A stretch of 64,000 nt of DNA from Chitinophagaceae bacterium UBA7600 (GCA_002478885.1 DLKC01000076.1:1-64000); one strand, 5' to 3'. Counted from the stretch's first letter, positions 1 to 9,346 are shown. Notes: generated by a model not told the origin, from the sequence alone. Numbers and translations are program-made.

Positions 1-88
1 TGGTTGGTAGGGAGTTGGTAAAGCCACCCCAAAACCAATTGTCGCTCGTTCCTCACGCCACGCTCTATGCACGATCCTGCCAATTAAA

Positions 89-1500
89 AGCCAATTTCAC
101 TGGTCAAATTAAATGTGCCCAATATAGTTTTACTGCTGAAGCTACAGTAGCACTAGAGCTCAATCAAGGCGAAAGAAAGAAATGGGCTGTACATCCCTGC
201 CTGCGTGACGCAATCAGGCAGGATTTCTTTCTTGACTTTTTTTCTTGCCCGACTGTCCCGGACAGGCGGGGGTTACTTTTTTGTGTCAAGACAAAAAAGT
301 GACAAAACTTGCGGCAATGCAACTTACTCAACACTGCCAGGTGTTTGAACCATGATTACAGGATTAAATAATTTTCATAATAAACACCAATTTCCACTGG
401 TCAAATTAAATGTACCCAATATAGTTTACCGCTGATGCTATAGTAGCACGAATACTCAATCAGGGCCAACGAGAGAAACGGGCTGTACATCCCTGCCTGC
501 GTGACGCAGGCAGGCAGGATTTCTTTCCTGACTTTTTTTCTTGCCCGACTGTCCCGGACAGCCGGGGGTTACTTTTTTGTGTTAAGACAAAAAAGTGACA
601 AAACTTGCGGCAATGCAACTTAATCAACACTGCCAGCTGTTTGAACCATGATTACAGGATTAAATGATTTTCATGATAAAAACCAGTTTCCACTGGTCAA
701 ATTAAATATACCCAATATAGTTTACCGCTGATGCTATAGTAGCACGAATACTCAATCAGGGCCAACGAGAGAAACGGGCTGTACATCCCTGCCTGCGTGA
801 CGCAGTCAGGCAGGATTTCTTTCTTGACTTTTTTTCTTGCCCGACTGTCCCGGACAGGCGGGGGTTACTTTTTGGTGATGAGACAAAAAAGTGACAAGAC
901 TTGCGGCAATGCAACTTACTCAACACTGCCAGGTGTTTGAACCATGATTACAGGATTAAATGATTTTCATGATAAAAACCAATTTCCACTGGTCAAATTA
1001 AATGTGCCCAATATAGTTTTACTGCTGAAGCTACAGTAGCACTAGAGCTCAATCAAGGCGAAAGAAAGAAATGGGCTGTACATCCCTGCCTGCGTGACGC
1101 AATCAGGCAGGATTTCTTTCTTGACTTTTTTTCTTGCCCGACTGTCACCGGACTGGCGGGGTTACTTTTTGGTGATGAGACAAAAAAGTGACAAGACTTG
1201 CGGCAAAGCAACCTACTCAACACTGCCAGGTGTTTGAACCATGATTACAGGATTAAATGATTTTCATAATAAAGGTCAATTTCCACTGGTCAAATTAGAT
1301 GTGTCCAATATAGTTTACCACTGAAGTTATAGTAGCACGAATACTCAATTAGGGCCACCGGGAGAAACGGGCTGTACATCCCTGCCTGCGTGACGCAGTC
1401 AGGCAGGATTTCTTTCCTGACTTTTTTCTTGCCCGACTGTCACCGGACAGGCGGGGGTTGCTTTTTGCTGTTAAGACCACGAAAGGGACAAGGCATGCAA
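89..1500. repeat. Tandem array, ~4.7 copies of a ~297-bp unit
   Basis: The landmark CACTGGTCAAATTA begins at 98, 395, 691, 987 and 1284, giving a period of 296-297 bp. The fifth copy decays near 1500. Each unit carries two short palindromes (CCTGCCTGCGT/ACGCAGGCAGG, clearest at about 489-513, and CTGTCC-GGACAG) and an inverted pair GTTACTTTTT...AAAAAAGTGAC. Copies 1 and 4 share one sequence type (CTGAAGCTACAGTAGCACTAGAG); copies 2, 3 and 5 share another (GATGCTATAGTAGCACGAATAC or close), so the order is A-B-B-A-B. No reading frame is kept across the units, so the short open frames here are not genes. The left edge lies close to the window edge and the array may have extended further. Confidence 0.9.
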
Positions 1501-1706
1501 AAGGCGAATTTGTGTTTTCACGGGTGCCTGAAAAGAAGCTGTCGAGTACTGCTTCTTCCTTGAATCCGCCGCGCAGCTCACGAACACTTTTTAAAAAAAT
1601 AGCACATTCGTTCGTAATTTTATTGCTTGCCCCACAGTCCTGGTGCAGGCGGGGCCGACTTCCGGCAGAAACCAAACAGCGATTGTTTGATCACAAATGA
1701 ATACAT
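1501..1706. other. Gap with a decayed end of the repeat array
   Basis: This stretch follows the tandem array. It keeps one decayed copy of the GCCC...GGCGGGG palindrome near 1630-1657 but otherwise diverges from the unit. I see no convincing gene in it. Confidence 0.5.
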
Positions 1707-2330
1707 ATGACAAAGACTTTCTGGGACGAACGATATAGCAATGACCACTATGTTTATGGCGAAGCGCCGAACGAATACCTGGAGGAGCAATTGTTAAAGC
1801 TTACGCCTGGTAAGATTTTATTCCCGGCAGAAGGGGAGGGTCGTAACGCCGTTTTTGCGGCAACAAAAGGCTGGCAGGTCTGCGCCTTCGACCAAAGCAC
1901 GGAAGGAAAAAAGAAAGCAGAACAGCTTGCGGCTAAAATGAATGTAACGATCGATTACCAGGCAGGTGAATTTAGCGCGATGCAGTATAAGCCGGCTGAG
2001 TTTGATGCCATTGCGCTGATCTATGCGCACTTTTCCGCAGATACGAAAGCTGCTTATCATAAAACATTGAGCAATTACCTTAAACCGGGTGGCGTAATTA
2101 TTTTCGAGGCATTCAGCAAAGAACATTTGAAATACAACGCTGCCAATGCGAAAGTGGGCGGGCCCAAAGATATAGGCATGCTCTTTTCAATAGATGAAAT
2201 TCGAAATGACTTTGCCAATTATGAGGTGATTGAATTGTGCGAAAAAGTAGTGGATTTAAACGAGGGGCCCCAGCACAGCGGCAAAGGCTCCGTGATAAGA
2301 TTTGTCGGCAGGAAACACCACGATGCCTGA
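1707..2330 (+). CDS. Class I SAM-dependent methyltransferase
   Basis: A 207-residue cytosolic methyltransferase of the TehB-like group. It opens with FWDERY, then has a glycine-containing SAM-binding motif I ([14 protein letters not shown], residues ~39-52), an acidic residue after strand 2 (CAFDQS, ~59-64), and a post-motif with [12 protein letters not shown] (~125-136). Length is normal for the group. The substrate cannot be read from the sequence; tellurite/selenite or thiol methylation are possibilities suggested only by family resemblance. It stands alone on the plus strand between the repeat array and a small DUF4287 gene. Confidence 0.85.
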   Translation: MTKTFWDERYSNDHYVYGEAPNEYLEEQLLKLTPGKILFPAEGEGRNAVFAATKGWQVCAFDQSTEGKKKAEQLAAKMNVTIDYQAGEFSAMQYKPAEFDAIALIYAHFSADTKAAYHKTLSNYLKPGGVIIFEAFSKEHLKYNAANAKVGGPKDIGMLFSIDEIRNDFANYEVIELCEKVVDLNEGPQHSGKGSVIRFVGRKHHDA

Positions 2331-2360
2331 AAGAAGACAACCGCTTCGTTGCTCCTTTAC

Positions 2361-2400
2361 ACTGGTGACGCTGAAGCGTGCGAAGCCGGCAGCAGCAATA
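2361..2400 (-). repeat. Decayed copy of the GCGTCGCAC-core repeat
   Basis: The stretch GCTGAAGCGTGCGAAGCCGGC at 2370 resembles the reverse-oriented core GCTGAAGxGTGCGACGCAA seen elsewhere in the window, with several changes. It lies in the gap between two plus-strand genes. Confidence 0.4.
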
Positions 2401-2440
2401 TGGCAGGTTAAAAAAACATTATCCATTTAAAACGAAACAT

Positions 2441-2683
2441 ATGTCATTCCAGGCTTATCTCGATAATATTCAGCAAAAGACTGGCAAAACCGCTGAAGAC
2501 TTCACAAAGCTTGCGGAGCAAAAAGGTTTTCTAAAAAAAGGCACGCTGGTACCTGGGGTAAAGGCCGGGCAAATTGTTGCATGGCTTAAAGAAGATTTCG
2601 GTTTGGGGCATGGTCATGCAATGGCCATCTTCGCGTATTTTAAAGGGAAAAAGAGTGATGCTGACAAATACCCGGGTTCGTAA
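2441..2683 (+). CDS. DUF4287 domain protein
   Basis: An 80-residue protein beginning MSFQAYLDNIQQKTGKT, the usual start of DUF4287 proteins, followed by FLKKGTLVPGVKAGQIVAWLKEDFGLGHGHAMAI. The ATG at 2441 is chosen because it matches the family start; an in-frame upstream start at 2378 would add an unrelated basic stretch that overlaps a repeat. The function of DUF4287 is not established; these proteins are small, soluble, and often found singly or fused to a DUF5655 domain. Confidence 0.8.
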   Translation: MSFQAYLDNIQQKTGKTAEDFTKLAEQKGFLKKGTLVPGVKAGQIVAWLKEDFGLGHGHAMAIFAYFKGKKSDADKYPGS

Positions 2684-2689
2684 GATTGT

Positions 2690-2724
2690 GTAAATAAAAA
2701 ACCCGGTCCTTAACGAACCGGGCC
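2690..2724 (-). terminator. Rho-independent terminator of the 2739-3122 gene
   Basis: Stem CCCGGT (2702-2707) pairs with ACCGGG (2717-2722). On the minus strand it is followed by TTTTTATT, which fits termination of the minus-strand gene that stops at 2739. The plus-strand side has only a weak T-run, so it may also act weakly on the DUF4287 gene. Confidence 0.75.
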
Positions 2725-2738
2725 TTACACTTTTAACA

Positions 2739-3122
2739 TTAATTGTTTGGAGCACCGCCCGGAGGCCTGTTCCCCATCTGCGCACGAATGCGTGTGTCAC
2801 GGTCTTCGATCATTTTCACCTGGTCATCCGTTAAACCCACTGCCCTGTAGCGCCCCGCAATCTTCATCCTGAGGTCATCCATTTTTGTTTGCCTGTCAGT
2901 GGCATTCATCGTTTGATCCATGAAAATTGTTCGCATCTGTGGCATAAATTCCATACGCACCGCCATTACGGAGTCCACAATAGCATCTGATAACTGCACA
3001 GAATCTTTTAAATAGGCCTTCATTGCCTGCTGCATCTGGCCGCCATTCTGATTTTGTGCAAACAACCTGGCCGACGAACCAACCAGCAAAACAACGGCTA
3101 AACTTACGATGATCTTTTTCAT
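2739..3122 (-). CDS. Small secreted protein of unknown function
   Basis: 127 residues. A clear signal peptide (MKKIIVSLAVVLLVGSSARLFAQ) is followed by a helical, Met/Gln/Asp-rich mature part with MQQAMKAYLKDSVQL and a C-terminal GLTDDQVKMIEDRD segment, then a Pro/Gly-rich tail. The layout (signal peptide, short helical repeat with an LT-x-DQ-like segment) recalls periplasmic Spy/CpxP-type helical proteins, but I cannot assign it to that family with confidence. It is followed by its own terminator. Confidence 0.7.
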   Translation of the reverse strand: MKKIIVSLAVVLLVGSSARLFAQNQNGGQMQQAMKAYLKDSVQLSDAIVDSVMAVRMEFMPQMRTIFMDQTMNATDRQTKMDDLRMKIAGRYRAVGLTDDQVKMIEDRDTRIRAQMGNRPPGGAPNN

Positions 3123-3360
3123 AGAAATAAATTTTTAGTGATAGTGTTAACAACAGCAATAGACATGCAAAAAGCATGCTCATTGTGTCGGGAACGCTTT
3201 TTTTGCCCACAGCCACTTATCTGCAGCCTCGGGCGGCTGGTCAATCTGCGGCCGGTACTGTTGGCTTCCCGGATCTCCGGGAGCTTTTAACCGGGAAACC
3301 CGTTCCTGGGGAAATAGAGGAAACTTGTTATAGCTGCTGGCCGGCAGAAAAGCAAATAGG

Positions 3361-3415
3361 GTACCCGGCTTTGGGTCAAATGGCAGCTGCTGTTGCGTCG
3401 CACACTTGTACAATC
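3361..3415 (+). repeat. GCGTCGCAC-core repeat
   Basis: Box ACCCGGCTTT at 3363-3372 and core TTGCGTCGCACACTTGTAC at 3393-3411. The surrounding 408-bp gap (3123-3530) holds no gene; it also contains a 7-bp hairpin, TCCCGGA/TCCGGGA at 3267-3282. Confidence 0.85.
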
Positions 3416-3530
3416 AGTAGGCTGTTCAGCAAACACAAATGATGCCTCTTCACGAAGAATGAACTACCGAAAAACAGCGGTAAGCCGCAGGCTATATGCC
3501 TGGCACTTAAATATATAATTACTTATACAA

Positions 3531-6371
3531 TTACTCCAGCCCCCAGGTCCTGCCCTTCATTACTGCCGGCACACCCTCCGTGATCCATGTGGGAGGTGCT
3601 GCATCTTTCAGCAGCCAGTCGAAGAATTGCTGTTCGCGGATCTGTATATCTTTCCTGTTCCTTCGCTCTACAAGATTGTGCGCCTCGTTATTGTAGTCGA
3701 GCAGCCACACCGGTTTGTTCAGCCTGCGCATGGCGGTAAATAATTCAATGCCCTGGTACCATGGCACTGCACCATCGGCGTCATTCGACATGATGACCAG
3801 CGGGGTGGTCACTTTGGGTAAATGAAACAAGGGCGAATTGGCGATATACAAATCGGGCCGCTGCCAGATGGTTGCGCCGATCCGGCTTTGTTCTTTTTCA
3901 TACTGCATCTGCCGGTTGAGCCCACTTTCCCAGCGAATGCCGCCATAAGCACTGAACATATTGGCAACAGGAGCGCCCGCCCATGCGGCCTTATAAAGCT
4001 TTGTTTGTGTAATAATAAAAGCGGTTTGGTAGCCGCCCCAGCTCTGTCCCTGCAGGCCAATACGCGTGCTGTCTGCAATGCCTTTGCTGATGAGGGCGCG
4101 GGTGCCACTCACGATATAATCATACGCGCTCTGCCCGGGCTTACCGGTCGTGTACCAGATATCAGGTACAAATACGACATAGCCGCGGCTCACAAAAAAC
4201 GGTATGTTTAACCGCGATGGCGTTGGTGCCGGTGGCAGGTAATTGTGTAGTGTTTCATTGTTGCGTTCATAAAAATAAACGATCATCGGGTATCGTTTGT
4301 TTGCATCATAATCCTCTGGTTTATATAAAATGCCTTCGGTTAATTTACCGGTATAGGCTTTCCATTTAAAGAGCGCTGCCGTGCCCCACGCATAATCTTT
4401 TTGCTGCGGGTTGATCGAAGAAAGACGTTGATCAACCTGGTCTTTCGTAAGCCCTTTACCGGTATGGATATACATATCCGGCGAAGCGCTGAAGGTTTCT
4501 TTTGAATAAGCATACACATCAGCTTTCCTGGCTTTCAGGTATACGTTAACGTTCGCAGGAAGTATGTCAGCTTTTGCTGCGGTGGCATTTGCAGAGGAGA
4601 TAACAAAACTGCTGCCTTTGCTTGTTTCATCAAATACACGGAAAGCAATGGGCTGGCCCGGCTTTATAAAATGCTCATCCTCGTCAAGCGAAATATAGCG
4701 GTATTCCTGCTTTGCTGTACGGCCATCGGTTAACTTCACGGAAGCTGTTTTGCCTTCGGCATCAACTTTCCAAACATCATAGCGGTCGTAAATAAGCACT
4801 GCCGCATCAGCTTCGATCCATTTTGCTATACCGTACGCGGAAGGGTCACCAGGCACATCGTTTTCTTCGTCGAACAAAGGATATGGAATGTCAGCTCCAA
4901 CACGGTAAAGTTTTTGATTTATGCTGTTGTAAATACTATAGCTGCGTTTGGTATTGTCGTACAGCAATAAATACTTCCCGCTGTATGACTCGTACAGGTT
5001 GCCTCTGAAATTCTTTACAACAAGGCTCCGGTTGCCATTACGGGTATCTACTGCATAAACATCGCTGAATGTATAGCCCTGCCACTGTCTTGCTACGCGC
5101 CGGCCGGTATCTGTAGTTGCGTAAAAAACATCACCATCACCTTCCGCGGTTTCTAAAACAGTGCGAAAATCCTTGTCACCCGGTTGCAGCAAGGTTTTGC
5201 TTCCGATGTCGTAAATGGCTGTGTAGTTGCGCTTCGCATCCTTGTCAAGGTTTTTCAATTGAACGGTCATAAGGTCCTCATCTTTATAATTCCACACGTC
5301 AACGGACGAGCGTTCAAACTCCGGCACCGTTGTATCTTTTGGCGGAAGTATCGCCGACACGCCAAACAATAATCTTTTTGCCGATTTACTAAAATGTATT
5401 GCCGGGTTTTCCCCCACTGCATAACCTTGTTTCACGCCTTTGCTGCTGCGGTCAGCAATTGCTGCAGCGCTGTCAAATCCCGGGCGGTAATAATATAGTT
5501 TATAGAATTTCTGCAAAGCTTTGGTGCTGCTGTCACGCTCTGCAATAAAGGCAAGCTGGTTACCGCTGCTGTCCCATGCATAGGCCTTTGCATCATTGTA
5601 TTGATACAGGATCGTATCCTTCTTTGCCGTGCCCGCATGCCATACGATCACGGAAGGTTTTACAGAATCTTTTTTATTGCCGGCGCTCTCCATTAAAACG
5701 TTATTGCCGTTCCTGTCGGCCAGGTATTCCGATATGTCAGGAAAGGAATCTGTTGTTGCCGTTTGCAAATGATACAGCACAAGCATGCTTCCTTCAGCGG
5801 GTTTGTCGTCGTCGCTGCCTGCGCCATCTGCGTCTGTAAAAAATACATCATCATCTTTTTTCTTCGTTGAATCTGTACTCTTTTTTGAACTGCTGTCTTT
5901 GGCTGCAGCTTTTTCGTATTGCCAGGCGAGTAGGCCCGTTGTCTTATCAGGGAGCTGGTACGATTTTACCCTTGCCCATTTTCGGATGCTCCCATTGCTG
6001 ATGTCAATCAGGCAAAGACTGTCCTTTGGCAGCTCGTCTGCTTTTTTCTTTGCAATCTTCGCAGCTCGCGTTTCGTTGTAGGTAGGTTTTATTTTGCAAA
6101 CCACATAACGGTCGTCTGAAGAGATGCGTGCCTCATAGCCGCGTGGGATATCGGCGATATGTTCACCGTTTGTTTTTTGAATGACCAGCATGGCATCGCC
6201 TTGTTGCACATTAATACTATACAGCACAAAAGCGCCATTGCTGCTGATGCGTTTTTCACCGATACTTTGCCACGCATCATACACCGTATGATCGAGTGGT
6301 TTGTGTTGCGCTATAACAGGAAGATATGCGCTAAAAATCAGCGCGGCTGAAAGCAGGTATTTGGTTTGCAT
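3531..6371 (-). CDS. Secreted S9 family (prolyl oligopeptidase-like) peptidase
   Basis: 946 residues. A signal peptide (MQTKYLLSAALIFSAYLPVIAQ) leads into a long N-terminal beta-propeller-like part (~30-690) with a low-complexity Lys/Asp/Ser patch at ~155-195, then an alpha/beta hydrolase domain. The catalytic triad is visible: nucleophile S777 in GQSWGGY, D866 in NDADGAVPW, H898 in NNEAHNL. This is the order and spacing of S9 dipeptidyl-peptidase-like enzymes, which cut short peptides, often after Pro or Ala. In Bacteroidota such enzymes are usually periplasmic or exported and feed on proteins. It is a lone minus-strand gene with a repeat element on each side. Confidence 0.9.
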   Translation of the reverse strand: MQTKYLLSAALIFSAYLPVIAQHKPLDHTVYDAWQSIGEKRISSNGAFVLYSINVQQGDAMLVIQKTNGEHIADIPRGYEARISSDDRYVVCKIKPTYNETRAAKIAKKKADELPKDSLCLIDISNGSIRKWARVKSYQLPDKTTGLLAWQYEKAAAKDSSSKKSTDSTKKKDDDVFFTDADGAGSDDDKPAEGSMLVLYHLQTATTDSFPDISEYLADRNGNNVLMESAGNKKDSVKPSVIVWHAGTAKKDTILYQYNDAKAYAWDSSGNQLAFIAERDSSTKALQKFYKLYYYRPGFDSAAAIADRSSKGVKQGYAVGENPAIHFSKSAKRLLFGVSAILPPKDTTVPEFERSSVDVWNYKDEDLMTVQLKNLDKDAKRNYTAIYDIGSKTLLQPGDKDFRTVLETAEGDGDVFYATTDTGRRVARQWQGYTFSDVYAVDTRNGNRSLVVKNFRGNLYESYSGKYLLLYDNTKRSYSIYNSINQKLYRVGADIPYPLFDEENDVPGDPSAYGIAKWIEADAAVLIYDRYDVWKVDAEGKTASVKLTDGRTAKQEYRYISLDEDEHFIKPGQPIAFRVFDETSKGSSFVISSANATAAKADILPANVNVYLKARKADVYAYSKETFSASPDMYIHTGKGLTKDQVDQRLSSINPQQKDYAWGTAALFKWKAYTGKLTEGILYKPEDYDANKRYPMIVYFYERNNETLHNYLPPAPTPSRLNIPFFVSRGYVVFVPDIWYTTGKPGQSAYDYIVSGTRALISKGIADSTRIGLQGQSWGGYQTAFIITQTKLYKAAWAGAPVANMFSAYGGIRWESGLNRQMQYEKEQSRIGATIWQRPDLYIANSPLFHLPKVTTPLVIMSNDADGAVPWYQGIELFTAMRRLNKPVWLLDYNNEAHNLVERRNRKDIQIREQQFFDWLLKDAAPPTWITEGVPAVMKGRTWGLE

Positions 6372-6427
6372 GCTTTAAAAATATTTACTGTAAGGCAAAT
6401 CGTAAAATGTTTTTGAGCGATCGTTTT

Positions 6428-6626
6428 AGGGGCCGGGCTTTGCTGCACGCATGAAGCTTTTCTTGCGTCGCACACTTGTGCAGTTGGCCCGGAACGCAGC
6501 AAAGACGGAAAGACCGGAAACAATTCCCGCAACGATCAATTGCTGTTGCGCTCTCAGCCCCGGTTGATTTGCTGCAGTACAAGTGTGCGACGCAACCGCC
6601 GATGCCCAAAGAACCGCAGACCGGTA
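6428..6626. repeat. Paired (palindromic) GCGTCGCAC-core element
   Basis: Two core copies face each other: TTGCGTCGCACACTTGTGC at 6463-6481 (plus) and its counterpart GTACAAGTGTGCGACGCAA at 6577-6595 (minus), about 95 bp apart. The outer ends carry GGCCGGGCTTT (6431-6441) and, inverted, AGACCGGTAC (about 6617-6626). It fills the gap between the divergent S9 peptidase and sigma factor genes, so it lies close to both promoters. Confidence 0.85.
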
Positions 6627-6715
6627 CAAAAATATTTTTTCCAAACCTTGTGATTATTCAGACCTTGATGCGAATAATTAATCAGTAAATGATTTGCGAA
6701 CAATAAAAGCTGCGC

Positions 6716-7228
6716 ATGCAACCCACCGGTAAACAGGACCAATTTCTTTCCGTCATACAAAGCAACAGGGGCATTATTTATAAGGTGGCCAACGCTTACT
6801 GCAACAACGCGGAAGACAGGAAAGACATGGTGCAGGAGATCGTGCTGCAACTGTGGCGGGCCTTTGATCGCTATAACGCTGAATATAAATACAGCACCTG
6901 GGTCTATCGCATCGCGCTGAATGTTGCCATATCATTTTACCGCAAAGAAAGCAGCAGGAAGAAAATATCACATGATCTCACCGACGCTGTTTTCGATCTT
7001 GCTGAGGCAGAAGACCCGGCTGCGAAAGAAGCCAATATGCAACTGCTGCAGCAGTTTATTGGCGGACTGAAAGAACTCGACAAAGCCCTTATGCTGCTCT
7101 ATCTCGAGGAGCGCAGCTACAAGGAGATCGCCGGGATCATCGGGATCACCGAAACCAATGTAGCCACAAAACTCAGCAGGATAAAAACCGATCTGAAACA
7201 AAAATTTTCAACGATTCAAAACAATTAA
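6716..7228 (+). CDS. ECF-type RNA polymerase sigma factor
   Basis: 170 residues, the usual size of ECF sigma factors. Region 2 spans ~10-75 (NAEDRKDMVQEIVLQLWRAF, then STWVYRIALNVAISFYR, which binds the -10 element and core polymerase). Region 4 spans ~110-165 and has an HTH (YLEERSYKEIAGIIGITETNVATKLSRIK). It would direct RNA polymerase to a small set of promoters. The next gene starts right after its stop codon and encodes a membrane protein, so the pair is probably co-transcribed and the membrane protein may control or sense for this sigma factor. No typical anti-sigma zinc motif is present in that partner. Confidence 0.9.
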   Translation: MQPTGKQDQFLSVIQSNRGIIYKVANAYCNNAEDRKDMVQEIVLQLWRAFDRYNAEYKYSTWVYRIALNVAISFYRKESSRKKISHDLTDAVFDLAEAEDPAAKEANMQLLQQFIGGLKELDKALMLLYLEERSYKEIAGIIGITETNVATKLSRIKTDLKQKFSTIQNN

Positions 7229-7229
7229 A

Positions 7230-7880
7230 ATGGAAGAACAGGATATTATGCAGCTCTGGAAATCTTACAGCGTAAAGCTGGACGAAAGCCTGCAACTCAA
7301 CCGTAAAAATGCCGAAGATATTACACGCATGAAAGTGCAGTCGTTTCTCTTTTCAATGCGACCGCTGAAAATATTTGCCATCGTTGTGGGTGTTGCGTGG
7401 GTGTTGTTTGCAGACAGCCTTATCATTCGTCTTTTTAATATTGCCACCCCGTTTTTTTTAATTGCCGCAATTATCCAGGTGCTGTTAACCAAACTGGCCA
7501 TAGGCATTTATTTGTACCAGCTTGTGCTTATTCAGCAGGCAGATATCAGCGAACCGGTGCATGCAACACAGCATAAGCTTGCGCAATTAAAATCCTCCAC
7601 ACTTTGGGTGGCAAGATTGCTCTTTTTGCAAATGCCCGTGTGGACTTTCTTTTACTGGAACAAAAGCATGCTGGAAAACGGCAATGCGTTTTTATACATC
7701 GTGCAGGCTGTGGTAACGCTGGCCTTCACCTACATAGCAGTGTGGCTGTTCCTGAACATCAAATACGAGAACAGGAATAAAAAATGGTTCAAGCTCATCT
7801 TCAGCGGAAAGGAGTGGAGCCCTGTAATAAAGTCGATGGAATTACTCAGCCAACTGGATGAGTATGAGCCTTCGCTATAG
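7230..7880 (+). CDS. Membrane protein, candidate partner of the adjacent sigma factor
   Basis: 216 residues with a ~45-residue cytosolic N-terminus (MEEQDIMQLWKSYSVKLDE) and about four membrane spans: ~46-66, ~70-95, ~128-148, ~152-175. The C-terminal ~35 residues are charged and probably cytosolic. The start codon follows the sigma-factor stop by one base, implying translational coupling. The N-terminal segment before the first span could contact the sigma factor, as in membrane anti-sigma factors, but no HxxxCxxC zinc motif is seen. Function is therefore inferred from position only. Confidence 0.7.
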   Translation: MEEQDIMQLWKSYSVKLDESLQLNRKNAEDITRMKVQSFLFSMRPLKIFAIVVGVAWVLFADSLIIRLFNIATPFFLIAAIIQVLLTKLAIGIYLYQLVLIQQADISEPVHATQHKLAQLKSSTLWVARLLFLQMPVWTFFYWNKSMLENGNAFLYIVQAVVTLAFTYIAVWLFLNIKYENRNKKWFKLIFSGKEWSPVIKSMELLSQLDEYEPSL

Positions 7881-7902
7881 CAAATAAAGCCTTGTATTTT
7901 TT

Positions 7903-7956
7903 ACAGCGTTCGCAGGGAGGGAGCAACACAAAATCTCAATTCCATGCGAACGCTGT
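7903..7956. terminator. Perfect 12-bp inverted repeat after the membrane-protein gene
   Basis: ACAGCGTTCGCA (7903-7914) pairs exactly with TGCGAACGCTGT (7945-7956) around a 30-nt loop. It sits 22 bp after the stop of the plus-strand operon and 55 bp from the stop of the convergent amylase gene. Poly-T lies on the minus-strand exit side (TTTTTT complement at 7897-7902 reads as AAAAAA), and TTTCTTATG follows on the plus side, so it could serve as a two-way terminator. The long loop is unusual for that role. Confidence 0.5.
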
Positions 7957-8011
7957 TTCTTATGTGTTTGCAGCGTAAAACATAAAAGCCCGGAAGAAAT
8001 TTAGTGCGTAA

Positions 8012-9346
8012 TTATTTCTTATAAGTGTACACAGCATAACCCCATGGCTCTATATTCCAGGCATTGCCATTCAAAGGTTCATTGGTTCCCATGAATACAT
8101 TGTATGGTTTGCCCCATAGCGATTTGTCTTTAACGGTAATCATCTGTTCTTTGGAAGAAAGATTTAAGATCACCAATATTTTATTGCCGTCTTTTTCTCT
8201 TGTGTAGGCATATACTGAATGCTCATCGCCAACAACTATTTTTTTGAAAGCCGCATTTGCAGCAAGCGCGGGATTGGTGGCGCGCAACTTCAATAATGTT
8301 TTATAAAAACCGGCCCGTTCGTATTTGCCGAACTCAATTGGGTCTTTGTCAAAGAATTTCAGCGACCGCAAAACTGGTTCTTCCTGGCCGCTGTAAACAA
8401 GCGGAACGCTGCCCGCCATGGTTTGCGAGAACACGGCGAATGGTGCATGCACAGGTCCGGGGAAAATACCAAAGTCTGCTTTGTTCCAACTGTTCTCATC
8501 ATGGTTGCTGGTGAAATACATCTGGATAGTGTTCCTGGGATACATCCGGTCATTCTCTGCTTTTATGCTGTCAAGCGCAAATGCAGGGCGGTCGCCACTT
8601 GCCACCTTGCCCATCATTTTAAACATATGCCATGGATACACTGCATCGAACCCGCTTTGTGGCAGGTACGCGCTGTCGCCCTCGGCCAGCATAAAAACAT
8701 TTTTGATCTGCTTTAATTCGGGGATGCATTTTTTCCAGAACGATGCCGGCACATTCCAGGCAACATCACAACGGAAACCATCAATGTCTGTACCCTTTAA
8801 CCAGAACTTCATCGCGTTGATCATGCTGTCTTCCATCACCGGGTTTTTATAGTCGAGTTGTCTCGTATCGTCCCAATCATAGGCAACGGCTGCGTTGCCA
8901 TTTTTATCTTTTACAAAAAAATCAGGGTGCTGGGTTAGCCACCTGTTATCTGCGCCGGTGTGGTTAGGCACCCAGTCGATGATTACTTTCATGCCTTTTG
9001 CATGAATCGTTTTTACCACGGCTTTAAAATCGTCGATACTGCCAAACTCAGGATTCAAAGCGGTATAATCGCTCACGGCATAATAACTTCCCAACGAGCC
9101 CTTGCGGTCAATCTTGCTGATCGGGTTTATCGGCATAAACCAAACCGTTTGCACGCCCATTTCCTTCAGGCGGTCAAGGCTTTTTGCAAAGGCGTTCAGC
9201 GTGCCCTCGGGCGTGTACTGGCGCACGTTCACTTCGTAAATATTTCCCTGCATGATCCAGGCGGGATGGCCGTCGATATTCTTTGCGGATTGTCCGTTCG
9301 CTGCCATGGCTGCTATGACCAGCAGCAGCAATAATGATCTTTTCAT
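8012..9346 (-). CDS. Exported GH13 alpha-amylase family enzyme
   Basis: 444 residues from the chosen start. The ATG at 9346 gives a clean signal peptide (MKRSLLLLLVIAAMAANGQ); the longer open frame upstream runs through a repeat element and is rejected. The GH13 barrel shows all conserved regions: DWVPNHTG (region I), nucleophile D194 in GFRCDVAW (region II), acid/base E222 in LAEGD (region III), and D283 in TSNHDEN (region IV). A small C-terminal beta domain follows. It should hydrolyse alpha-1,4-glucans or maltodextrins outside the cytoplasm. No SusC/SusD pair is nearby. Confidence 0.9.
   Translation of the reverse strand: MKRSLLLLLVIAAMAANGQSAKNIDGHPAWIMQGNIYEVNVRQYTPEGTLNAFAKSLDRLKEMGVQTVWFMPINPISKIDRKGSLGSYYAVSDYTALNPEFGSIDDFKAVVKTIHAKGMKVIIDWVPNHTGADNRWLTQHPDFFVKDKNGNAAVAYDWDDTRQLDYKNPVMEDSMINAMKFWLKGTDIDGFRCDVAWNVPASFWKKCIPELKQIKNVFMLAEGDSAYLPQSGFDAVYPWHMFKMMGKVASGDRPAFALDSIKAENDRMYPRNTIQMYFTSNHDENSWNKADFGIFPGPVHAPFAVFSQTMAGSVPLVYSGQEEPVLRSLKFFDKDPIEFGKYERAGFYKTLLKLRATNPALAANAAFKKIVVGDEHSVYAYTREKDGNKILVILNLSSKEQMITVKDKSLWGKPYNVFMGTNEPLNGNAWNIEPWGYAVYTYKK

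Noticed and set aside
15-302. 95-residue open frame in the tandem array
   Set aside because: It crosses the edge of the array and is not kept in the other units; frames in copies 2-5 are broken.
89-1500. Possible CRISPR array
   Set aside because: The period is 297 bp, the whole unit is repeated, and there are no unique spacers or cas genes.
1349-1700. Two overlapping open frames on opposite strands
   Set aside because: They lie in repeat or decayed repeat sequence and have no recognisable protein character.
3267-3282. TCCCGGA/TCCGGGA hairpin as a terminator
   Set aside because: No plus-strand gene precedes it, and there is no T-run on the minus-strand side.
3822-4211. 129-residue plus-strand frame inside the S9 peptidase
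   Set aside because: It is antisense to the catalytic domain of a clear gene.
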